The notes under the pieces: model-generated
Databases searched by the model: none
The model's input: the letters and a program-made list of their open reading frames with translations, nothing else
Told to the model about the DNA's origin: nothing
Part shown: piece by piece, positions 47,403 through 54,603 of the stretch
How the letters are laid out: every line of letters begins with the position of its first letter
How positions within the stretch are numbered: the stretch's first letter is position 1
Made by a program: the position numbers and the translations under genes
DNA from: Nocardioides faecalis
GTDB lineage: Bacteria > Actinomycetota > Actinomycetes > Propionibacteriales > Nocardioidaceae
NCBI RefSeq assembly: GCF_018388425.1
Contig: NZ_CP074406.1
Location: forward strand, 2,542,001-2,606,000
DNA: 64,000 bases
Direction: 5' to 3'

Positions 47403-48959
47403 ATGGGAGGAAGACCGGAGGACGACCAGACTGCGGGTCCGCCGCCCAGGAGCGATCGGCTGCCCGCCGAGGAGACCCTGGACCAGGTCGTGCGGGTGGC
47501 CGCAGAGCTCACCGGCGCCCGGTTCGGCGCCCTCGTGGTCGAGGCACCCGGCACGGCCGGCGCCGAGTCGCAGACCCCGTGGCTCCACGCCCACGGCGAC
47601 CCGACCGGCCACGAGGCGGTGCTCGAGACCCTGATGACCCGGGGACCGGCCCTCGTCAGCGATGGCCCGGTCACCTCGGGTGACTCCTTGAGCGTCCCGG
47701 TGACGGTCGGTGGCCGCGTCCTGGGGACCCTCCTGCTGGCCGGCAAGCGGTCCGGGTCGGCCTTCCTCGAGCGGGACGGGGAGGTCGCGGCGGCGCTCAC
47801 CGGCATCATCGCCACGTCTCTCTCGCACGCCCGGCTCGGCGACCTGGCCACCCGACGCGGTGGCCGGGGCCGCCCGGCGGAGCAGCCGCGCAGCGACGCG
47901 CCGGACGACACCGCCTGGCGCATCGTGGCCGACTGGGCCCTCGAGCTGTCCGGCGCGGACGTGGCCTGGGTCGTCTCCGGCGCCGACGCGGCGCGCCTGC
48001 ACCTGCGCGCCGTCGCGGGCCTCGACACGGACCCCTCCGCGAGGGCGTCCGTCGACTTCACCACCTCCCTCTCCCGCTGCGCCACCGTCACCGGTCGTCC
48101 GCTGCGGGTGCGCAGCATCTTCGAGCACTCCCGGGCGGTCGACGTCTCCGCGGCGCTCGGTGGCGCCCCGATGGCATCGGCCTTCGTCCTGCCGCTCTAC
48201 ACCTCCTCGGACGAGGAGGCCGCACTCACCATCGCCTGGGCGGACCCGGTCGACCCCGATCGGCTGCACCGCGACGCCGCGTTGCCGAGGCTGCTCGCCG
48301 ACCAGGCGCCGCTGGTGCTGCGCGTAGCGCGGATCCACCAGGACGAGCGACGACTCGCGGTCCTGGAGGACCGGGACCGGATCGCTCGCGACCTGCACGA
48401 CCTGGTGATCCAGAAGCTCTACGCCGTGGGCCTGCAGCTGCAGGGGGTCCCCCGGCTCGACCGCCCCGACGACGTCGCCGCGAGCATCGAGGCGGCCAAC
48501 AGCGAGATCGACGAGACCATCCGCGAGATCCGCAACACCATCTTCCGGCTGGGCCCCCTGACGGGCGCCACGGACGCGCGCGCTGCGGTGATGGAGGTCG
48601 TGGAGCGTGCGGCGAGGTCCATGAAGATCCGGCCGACGGTGCAGTTCCACGGCCCGGTGCGCTCGCTGCTGGGGCCGGACCTGCTCGCGGACGTCCTCGC
48701 CGTCCTCACCGAGGCGCTGTCGAACGTCGCGCGCCACGCCCATGCGGGAACCTGCCTGGTCGAGGTCGGTGTCGGCTCCGAGATCACGGTGCGCGTCCAC
48801 GACGACGGGGTCGGCATGGAGACCGGCACGGGGGCGTCGATGGCGCAGAGCGGTCTGGCCAACCTCCGGCTCCGCGCCGAGCAGCACGGCGGGTCGCTCG
48901 ACCTGACCACCTCCCCCGAGCAGGGCACGACGGTGACCTGGACGATCCCGTTGCCCTGA
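47403..48959 (+). CDS. DevS/DosS-like GAF-GAF histidine kinase
   Basis: 518 residues, soluble. Two GAF-type sensor domains (VRVAAELTGARFGALVVEA and LELSGADVAWVVSGADAARL), then HisKA_3 with RIARDLHDLVIQKLYAVGLQLQG (phospho-His ~332) and an HATPase with EALSNVARHAHAG and DDGVGM. The order matches mycobacterial DevS/DosT, whose first GAF binds haem to sense O2/NO/CO. I cannot identify the haem-ligand His with confidence. Start ATG 47403 has AGGGAG six bases upstream; ATG 47385 is another. Its probable target is the DevR-like protein encoded just upstream. A SigB-class promoter suggests stress input too. Confidence 0.87.
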   Translation: MGGRPEDDQTAGPPPRSDRLPAEETLDQVVRVAAELTGARFGALVVEAPGTAGAESQTPWLHAHGDPTGHEAVLETLMTRGPALVSDGPVTSGDSLSVPVTVGGRVLGTLLLAGKRSGSAFLERDGEVAAALTGIIATSLSHARLGDLATRRGGRGRPAEQPRSDAPDDTAWRIVADWALELSGADVAWVVSGADAARLHLRAVAGLDTDPSARASVDFTTSLSRCATVTGRPLRVRSIFEHSRAVDVSAALGGAPMASAFVLPLYTSSDEEAALTIAWADPVDPDRLHRDAALPRLLADQAPLVLRVARIHQDERRLAVLEDRDRIARDLHDLVIQKLYAVGLQLQGVPRLDRPDDVAASIEAANSEIDETIREIRNTIFRLGPLTGATDARAAVMEVVERAARSMKIRPTVQFHGPVRSLLGPDLLADVLAVLTEALSNVARHAHAGTCLVEVGVGSEITVRVHDDGVGMETGTGASMAQSGLANLRLRAEQHGGSLDLTTSPEQGTTVTWTIPLP

Positions 48960-48989
48960 GGTGCCCTGAGTCTGTCGGCGGCTGCGGCC

Positions 48990-49023
48990 GGTGCCTCTCG
49001 TCGGCGGGTGCCTCTCGTCGGCG
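48990..49023 (+). repeat. Perfect 17-bp tandem duplication
   Basis: GGTGCCTCTCGTCGGCG at 48990-49006 and again at 49007-49023, in the gap after the kinase gene. Confidence 0.75.
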
Positions 49024-49151
49024 GGGCCGGCGACCCGGGTCCTCCGACCCTGCCGTGTCCTCCTCGCAGGGGCAAGGGTGGGAGCACCGCGACCCGGAGG
49101 TCGCTCCCCCTCGACCACCCTCGACGCCGGCGGAGAAAGCGATGAAGGTAC

Positions 49152-49261
49152 GTGCTGAACCGGTTCCTCACCGAGGCGGCCGTCGGCCACCCGCTGACGG
49201 TGCACGGGACGGGCGCGTGCGGATCATGAACCAGCTGGCCGAGGCCGAGGCGCAGGGATGA
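49152..49261 (+). pseudogene. Relic of an SqdB-like NAD-dependent epimerase gene
   Basis: In one frame 49152-49214 reads VLNRFLTEAAVGHPLTVHGT-G, the well-conserved segment of UDP-sulfoquinovose-synthase-like epimerases; in a shifted frame 49218-49261 reads DGRVRIMNQLAEAEAQG, matching the nearby G-x-RVxIMNQ segment of the same family. The ~28 residues that normally separate them (GQTR ... region) are missing and the 5' and 3' parts of the gene are gone. The final TGA overlaps the ATG of the BcsB-like gene (ATGA), a trace of an old operon. An open 39-residue frame (ATG 49142) spans the fusion. Confidence 0.6.
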
Positions 49262-51165
49262 CCGACCCCACGGACGACCCGGCCGGCACGCCGATCGAGG
49301 GCCCCACGGACGGTGCCGCCGTCGGCCCGCCGGGCTCCCCCGCGGACGGTCGGGCAGGCGGGGCAGGAGTGGGCGGCTGGGCGCCGCGGGGTGCCCTGAT
49401 CTTCCTCGTCGTGGCCCTGCTGGTCGTGGCGCTGGCGGCGCTGCTGCGCCCCTCCTGGTTCGGCGCCGATCCTGCCGACGACGTCGCGCCCGACAGGCGG
49501 TTCAGCACGACGCTGCTCGACCTGGGCGTCGAGGACGGCATCCGGCTGAGCGATGACAACGGCACCTCGGCGTCCTTCACGCTGCCCGTGCCGGTCGACT
49601 CCCGGCTGGAGGACCCGGTCCTGCGGCTGCGCGGGACCACGGAGGTCGCCGAGTCCGGGACGGTCTTCCTGCGGGTGCTCGTCGACGGCGTCGCGGCGTA
49701 CGTGGCGGAGCTGCCCCGCGGCACCAAGGACCTGGACGCCGACGTCGACCTGCCCGCCTCCTCGGTCCGCGACGGCCAGGTTCAGGTGCAGGTCCGGCTG
49801 ACGGGGAACCTGGGCCAGCGCCGCTGCAACCTGACCACCGACCTGGGCTCCCTCGTCGTGCTCGACCCGAAGCGCACCCGGGTCCTCGGAGAGCTCGACG
49901 AGCGGCTGCAGACGGTCCGGGACCAGGTCGCGGACCTGGCGCACGAGGTCACCCTGGTGCTGCCCGGGAAGCCGGACCAGAAGTGGTTCGAGCTGGCAGC
50001 ACGGCTGGGTGCCTTCCTCACCCAGCAGGGCCACGTCATCGACTTCGCCGACAAGGTGCCCAAGCACCCCGGCTCGCTGGTGCTCCTCGGGTCGCTGGAG
50101 GACCTCGCCGACCTCGGGTGGAACCCGGTGGACGGGGACGGGACGGTCCAGGCCGGGCAGAAGGGCGACCGGCCCGTGCTCGGCGTCATCGAGCCGGCCG
50201 CCGACGTCGTGCCGACGTTCATGACCACGGACGTGGTGCGCACCGCCGACACCGGGGTGGCCTCACCGAGGACCGTCGACCTCGAGCAGCTCGAGGGCAA
50301 GCAGGTGACGCTGAACGACCTCGGCGTGGACACACCCGTCGTGCCGATCACCGACCGTCGGTCGTGGCGGGTGCCCTACACCCTGGCCGACCTGCCGGGC
50401 GGCTCCGTCCCCACGGCGCTGCGCCTCGACATGCTGGTCCCGCCTACCGTCGACGACGCCCGGTGGTGGGTGCAGGTGAGGCTCAACGACGACCTGGCCC
50501 AGAGCATCCAGCTGCCCGGCGCCGGCCGGCAGCGGGTGACCGCGACCCTCCCGGCAGGCGCAGAGCTGCTGCGCAACGAGGTGGTCATCACCCTTCTGCG
50601 GGACCGGGACGTGGGCGGGTGCGACGTCCGCCAGACGTCGTACGACGTCCAGCTGCTGCCGGCCTCCGCCCTCGTGCTCGGCGGCACCGGTGCCGGGCTC
50701 ACGACGGTGCCGGCCACGTTCGCCGACGGCTTCGACGTCATCCTGCCCACCGCCGCCCTCGACGACCCGACGGTCTCGCTGGACGCGCTGGTGCCGACCC
50801 TGGCGGAGTTCAGCGGGTGGCGCCGCAACACTGCCTTCGACTGGGACGCGGCCCCGTCCGCTCGGCCGTTCCTCCTCTTCGGCGACACTCCCCCCGAGCT
50901 GTCCCCGCTGGTCACGGTGGCGGACGGGCGGATCACCAGCACGGGGCTGGACATCTCGACCTTCGCCCAAGGGCTGGTCGTGCAGACCGTGCGGTCCCAG
51001 ACCCAGGCGGGCCTGATCGTGACCCCCGTCGGGGAGCCGGGCCCCGACGTCCCCGACTACGGCCGGGAGGTGGCGCGGCTGGTCGCCGACGGACCCAGCG
51101 TCATCGTGAACGCCGACGGGCGGGTCGTCTCGGTCCCGGCCGTTCGGGCGGAGAGCGGAGGGTGA
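49258..51165 (+). CDS. BcsB-like (cellulose synthase subunit B) exported protein
   Basis: 635 residues. A Pro/Gly-rich cytosolic start is followed by one transmembrane segment (ALIFLVVALLVVALAALL, residues ~43-61), then a large extracytoplasmic region made of BcsB-like repeats: FTLPVPVDSRLEDPVLRLRG, RRCNLTTDLGSLVVLDPKR and the second half YTLADLPGGSVPTALRLDML, VQVRLNDDLAQSIQLPG, CDVRQTSYDVQLLPAS. The C terminus lacks a second membrane helix seen in classical BcsB. BcsB guides a nascent polysaccharide; here no synthase gene is near and the upstream epimerase is a relic, so this may be an orphan. ATG overlaps the relic's stop. Confidence 0.72.
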   Translation: MTDPTDDPAGTPIEGPTDGAAVGPPGSPADGRAGGAGVGGWAPRGALIFLVVALLVVALAALLRPSWFGADPADDVAPDRRFSTTLLDLGVEDGIRLSDDNGTSASFTLPVPVDSRLEDPVLRLRGTTEVAESGTVFLRVLVDGVAAYVAELPRGTKDLDADVDLPASSVRDGQVQVQVRLTGNLGQRRCNLTTDLGSLVVLDPKRTRVLGELDERLQTVRDQVADLAHEVTLVLPGKPDQKWFELAARLGAFLTQQGHVIDFADKVPKHPGSLVLLGSLEDLADLGWNPVDGDGTVQAGQKGDRPVLGVIEPAADVVPTFMTTDVVRTADTGVASPRTVDLEQLEGKQVTLNDLGVDTPVVPITDRRSWRVPYTLADLPGGSVPTALRLDMLVPPTVDDARWWVQVRLNDDLAQSIQLPGAGRQRVTATLPAGAELLRNEVVITLLRDRDVGGCDVRQTSYDVQLLPASALVLGGTGAGLTTVPATFADGFDVILPTAALDDPTVSLDALVPTLAEFSGWRRNTAFDWDAAPSARPFLLFGDTPPELSPLVTVADGRITSTGLDISTFAQGLVVQTVRSQTQAGLIVTPVGEPGPDVPDYGREVARLVADGPSVIVNADGRVVSVPAVRAESGG

Positions 51166-51282
51166 GACGGCGGGGCCGACGCCGGGCGGAGCGCAGCTTG
51201 TCGAAGATTGAGGACCGCTGGGTCTACTGGCCGGGGGTCGGAAAGGGCAGTCTGGGAACCGTCCCTACGAAAGAGGTGTCCG

Positions 51283-51708
51283 ATGCAAGTCCCCGAGGAG
51301 CGTCCTGGACGCATCGTGGAGCTCAGCAGCGACGAGTGCTGGGACCTGCTGCACAGCCGCGCGGTGGGCCGGGTCGCCTGGTCCGGCGCGAACGGAACGG
51401 TGATCATCCCGGTGAACTTCGTGGCACGTGAAGGGTTGATCCTGTTCCGGACCACGCCGTACTCGATGCTGGCGCGCGACTGCGCGGAACGCGAGGTCTC
51501 GTTCGAGGTGGACGACCTCGACGAGGACGAGCACACCGGGTGGAGCGTCCTGGCCCGGGGGCGGTGCACCCGGGAGGAGCGGTCCTCCGACGGTCCCGCT
51601 CCGTGGGTGACCGGACCACGGGTCCTCGGCCTGAAGGTGGAGGTGAGCTCCGTCAGCGGGCGCCGGGTGCTTCCTCCGGTCTCCCGGTCGGCCGGAGGGA
51701 GCACATGA
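51283..51708 (+). CDS. PPOX-class (pyridoxamine 5'-phosphate oxidase fold) flavin-binding protein
   Basis: 141 residues of the split-barrel FMN/F420 family: VELSSDECWDLLHSRAVGRVAWS, VIIPVNFVAREGLILFRTTPYSM, and FEVDDLDEDEHTGWSVLARGR. These small proteins occur in mycobacterial dormancy regulons and other redox-stress loci, where they bind FMN, F420 or haem. AGAGG seven bases before ATG 51283. The stop overlaps the start of the nitroreductase gene (ATGA), so the two are coupled. Confidence 0.87.
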   Translation: MQVPEERPGRIVELSSDECWDLLHSRAVGRVAWSGANGTVIIPVNFVAREGLILFRTTPYSMLARDCAEREVSFEVDDLDEDEHTGWSVLARGRCTREERSSDGPAPWVTGPRVLGLKVEVSSVSGRRVLPPVSRSAGGST

Positions 51709-52799
51709 GCGCCCCCGACGACGACCTCGACGACCACCCCGACGACCACCTCGACGACCACCTCGACGAGGGCGGCGACGTCCCGCTGACGGACGTGGAG
51801 GAGCTGGTCGGGCTCGCCTGCCTGGCGCCGAGCGTGCACAACACCCAGCCGTGGCGCTGGCGCTACGACGGGCACACCCTGGCGCTGGCCGCCGACGACA
51901 GCCGTCGCCTGGTGCACTCCGACCCGGCGAGTCGCAACCTGACGATCAGCTGCGGCGCAGCCCTGGACCACCTGGAGCTCGCCGCCCGCGCCCTGGGGTA
52001 CGACGTCTCCAGGGTGCCGCCCGGCAAAGGGGTCCTCGCCCGGGTCGCGCTCCGCCGGGCGACGGCAGGCCCGGTGGCGGACGCCGACCTCGCGCTGCTC
52101 CGCTCCCGAGGCACCGACCGCCGGCGGTTCGGCACCCAGCCGGTGCCCCCCGAGGTGCTCGACGCCCTCTGCGACGTGGCCGCGACCCGAGGTGTCGAGG
52201 CACGGGCGGTGACCGCCGACGAGGACCGGGTCGCCCTCGAGATCCTCGCCAACCGCGCCATGAGCCTGGTCGACCTCGATGCGGAGCGGCGGGCGGAACA
52301 GCGTCGTTGGATCGACCACAGCACACGCGACGGGATCCCGCGCTCCCAGCTGCCCCAGGATCCCGATCCGATGCAGGCCCGCTCCAGGTTCCGCCCCGAC
52401 GTCGTCGAGGACGCCCGTCTCGCCGCCCGGACCGGGGACCGCGTCATCGTCCTGGGCGGGAGCGTCGACGACCAGGACGCCTGGCTGCGTGCCGGTCAGG
52501 CGCTGAGCGCACTCTGGCTGGAGGCCACACGTCGGGGCCTGGGGGTCATCCCGATGACCCAGCCCGTCGAGGTGGACAGCGTCCGTGAGGAGCTCGCCCG
52601 GACGCTGCTGGAGGACGCGTTCGTGCCGCACGCGCTGGTCCAGGTGGGGCTTCCGGTGGGTGAGAAGCACCCCGCCACCCACACCCCGCGCCGTCCTGTC
52701 GCGGAGGTGCTGGAGATCACCGGCGAGCCCGGGGGCCGAAGGTCCCGTGCCGGGGAGGAATCCGACCGTGGTCTCCCGCCCGCCCGGGACGGAGGCTGA
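51705..52799 (+). CDS. Acg-like nitroreductase-fold protein
   Basis: 364 residues of the Acg (Rv2032-type) nitroreductase subfamily: LACLAPSVHNTQPWRWRYDG, GAALDHLELAARALGYD, then ALSALWLEATRRGLGVIPMTQPVEV and VQVGLPVGEKHPATHTPRRPV. Mycobacterial Acg is a DosR-regulated protein that sequesters FMN rather than reducing substrate; the same may hold here. The N terminus has an acidic Asp-rich repeat (DDHPDDHLDDHLDE) that looks like a linker. GGAGGGAG upstream of ATG 51705. Part of a four-gene redox/stress operon (PPOX, nitroreductase, two Usp genes). Confidence 0.88.
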   Translation: MSAPDDDLDDHPDDHLDDHLDEGGDVPLTDVEELVGLACLAPSVHNTQPWRWRYDGHTLALAADDSRRLVHSDPASRNLTISCGAALDHLELAARALGYDVSRVPPGKGVLARVALRRATAGPVADADLALLRSRGTDRRRFGTQPVPPEVLDALCDVAATRGVEARAVTADEDRVALEILANRAMSLVDLDAERRAEQRRWIDHSTRDGIPRSQLPQDPDPMQARSRFRPDVVEDARLAARTGDRVIVLGGSVDDQDAWLRAGQALSALWLEATRRGLGVIPMTQPVEVDSVREELARTLLEDAFVPHALVQVGLPVGEKHPATHTPRRPVAEVLEITGEPGGRRSRAGEESDRGLPPARDGG

Positions 52800-52803
52800 G
52801 GTC

Positions 52804-53703
52804 ATGGAAGACGAGATCGACCCGCACAGCATCGTCGTCGGTGTCGACGGCTCCGAGCACGCCGAGCGCGCCGTGCACTGGGCGACCGAGCAGGCCCACC
52901 TCGAAGGCCGGCCGCTGGTGCTCGTGGCCACGGTCAACGCCACGGCCGGGGCGGGATGGCTGGACATCGGTGCCGCCTACACCTACGAGCCGAGGGCGGC
53001 GCTCGAGGGTGCTCTGGCTCTCGCCGAGGAGAGCCTGGCGCTGGTGCGCCGGATCCGCCCGGGCGTGCGTGCCGCGGCCACGGCCCGGCTGGGAGATCCG
53101 CGCGTCGTGCTCGTGGACCTCTCGCGCCGGGTCCACCTGGTGGTGGTGGGCTCGCGCGGGCGCGGTTCGCTGCGCAGCAGGCTGCTCGGCTCGGTGAGCG
53201 CCGTCGTGGTCCGGGACGCGGAGTGCCCGGTCGTGGTCTGCCGACCCCGCGACCCCACGGACCCGGCCGACCAGGGGATCCTGGTCGGCGCGGACGGCAC
53301 GGTGGAGTCCGGCCCGGTCCTGGACTTCGCCTTCGCGCAGGCCTCGCGCACCGACCAGGCCCTGACCGTCATGCACACCATCTGGGACGAGCGAGCGGCA
53401 GCGGAGGGCCCCGAGCTCGCCTCGGCGCGGGAGCCCGGCCTCGACGAGCCCCGGCTCCTGCTGTCCGAGAGCGTCGCCGGGTTCCGCTCGACGTACCCCG
53501 ACGTCGACGTGGACCTGGTCCTGGCCCGCGGCCTGGCCGAGGAGTGCCTGGCGGACACCAACGGCTCGTGGGACCTCATCGTGGTCGGCCGGCACCCCGT
53601 GGACACCGTCTTCCGGCTGATGTCGGGCGCGGTCGCCACCGCGGTGCTGGAGGGCGCGCGGACCACGGTAGCCATGGTCCCGCAGGCCGCCCCCACCGAG
53701 TGA
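52804..53703 (+). CDS. Tandem universal stress protein (UspA fold) 1
   Basis: 299 residues, two Usp domains. First: IVVGVDGSEHAERAVHWATEQ and the ATP-binding G-2x-G-9x-GS pattern VVVGSRGRGSLRSRLLGSVS; second: ILVGADGTVESGPVLDFAFAQA with WDLIVVGRHPVDTVFRLMSGAV. Such tandem proteins (e.g. Rv1996 in mycobacteria) are part of DosR regulons and modulate slow growth under hypoxia. The gene starts four bases after the nitroreductase stop, behind GAGG, and is followed ten bases on by a second Usp gene. Confidence 0.88.
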   Translation: MEDEIDPHSIVVGVDGSEHAERAVHWATEQAHLEGRPLVLVATVNATAGAGWLDIGAAYTYEPRAALEGALALAEESLALVRRIRPGVRAAATARLGDPRVVLVDLSRRVHLVVVGSRGRGSLRSRLLGSVSAVVVRDAECPVVVCRPRDPTDPADQGILVGADGTVESGPVLDFAFAQASRTDQALTVMHTIWDERAAAEGPELASAREPGLDEPRLLLSESVAGFRSTYPDVDVDLVLARGLAEECLADTNGSWDLIVVGRHPVDTVFRLMSGAVATAVLEGARTTVAMVPQAAPTE

Positions 53704-53713
53704 GGCAGCGACC

Positions 53714-54562
53714 ATGACCCAGGTCGTCCCCCCAGGGTGCGTGGTGGTCGCCGCCGACGGCTCCGCCCACGCCGAGCGCGCACTTCGGTGGGCCGCGCAC
53801 CAGGCCCTGCTGCAACGGCGGTCCCTCGCGGTGCTCACCGCCGGCGAGGACGTGGAGTCGACGAACGACGACGCGGCCAGGCAGGCGCGAGGGATCGTGG
53901 GTGACGACGTCGAGGTCCTCGCACTGACCACCTCGGGGGATCCGCGCACCGCCCTGGTGGAGGCCTCCCGCCTGGCCCACGTCGTCGTGGTGGGCTCCCG
54001 CGGTCGCGGGGCGATCCGCAGCGCGCTGCTGGGGTCGGTCAGCGCGGCGGTCAGCAAGCACGCCACCTGTCCGGTCGTCGTGTGCCGCCCGCAGGAGACC
54101 GCTGGTGGCCACGGTGTGCTCGTCGGCGTCGATGCGACGCCCCTGTCCCAGCCCGTTCTCGACTTCGCCTTCGCCTTCGCCTCGCACAACGCGATGGCGC
54201 TGACAGCAGTGCACTGCGTGTGGGACGTCGTCGCGGCGGTGGAGGGCCACCAAGGTGTCTCGACCGGGTCCACGTCCCCGATCCCTGCCGACGACGAGAC
54301 CAGCGCCGCGCTCGCCACCGCCACCGCGGGCTTCCGGGAGCGCTACCCCGACGTCCCACTCACCCTGCAGGTCGCGCACGGCCTCGCGGACGAGGTCCTG
54401 GGCAGCCGGTCCGCGGCGGCCTGGGACCTGGTCGTCGTGGGCAGGCACCCTCTCGACACCCTCAGCAGGCTGGTCACCGGCTCCATCGCCACCTCGGTCG
54501 TCGAGCGGGCGCGGACCACCGTCGCCGTGGTCCCCGTCCCGCCCGAGACCGGCGTCCTGTGA
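53714..54562 (+). CDS. Tandem universal stress protein (UspA fold) 2
   Basis: 282 residues, two Usp domains, similar to but shorter than the preceding protein. First domain starts VVVAADGSAHAERALRWAAHQA with nucleotide-site VVVGSRGRGAIRSALLGSVS; second VLVGVDATPLSQPVLDFAFAFA with WDLVVVGRHPLDTLSRLVTGSI. It lies last in the PPOX-nitroreductase-Usp-Usp operon and is convergent with the P-type ATPase gene, 41 bases away. Likely acts with its partner in dormancy or redox stress. Confidence 0.88.
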   Translation: MTQVVPPGCVVVAADGSAHAERALRWAAHQALLQRRSLAVLTAGEDVESTNDDAARQARGIVGDDVEVLALTTSGDPRTALVEASRLAHVVVVGSRGRGAIRSALLGSVSAAVSKHATCPVVVCRPQETAGGHGVLVGVDATPLSQPVLDFAFAFASHNAMALTAVHCVWDVVAAVEGHQGVSTGSTSPIPADDETSAALATATAGFRERYPDVPLTLQVAHGLADEVLGSRSAAAWDLVVVGRHPLDTLSRLVTGSIATSVVERARTTVAVVPVPPETGVL

Positions 54563-54603
54563 GACCTTCCTAGGCGTTGCTCGACCGCTGCTCGACCGGG
54601 TCG

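Noticed and set aside
51240..51275. DosR box upstream of the PPOX gene (GGGAACCGTCCC)
   Set aside because: Only 12 bases between outer G and C instead of 14; half-site spacing is wrong.
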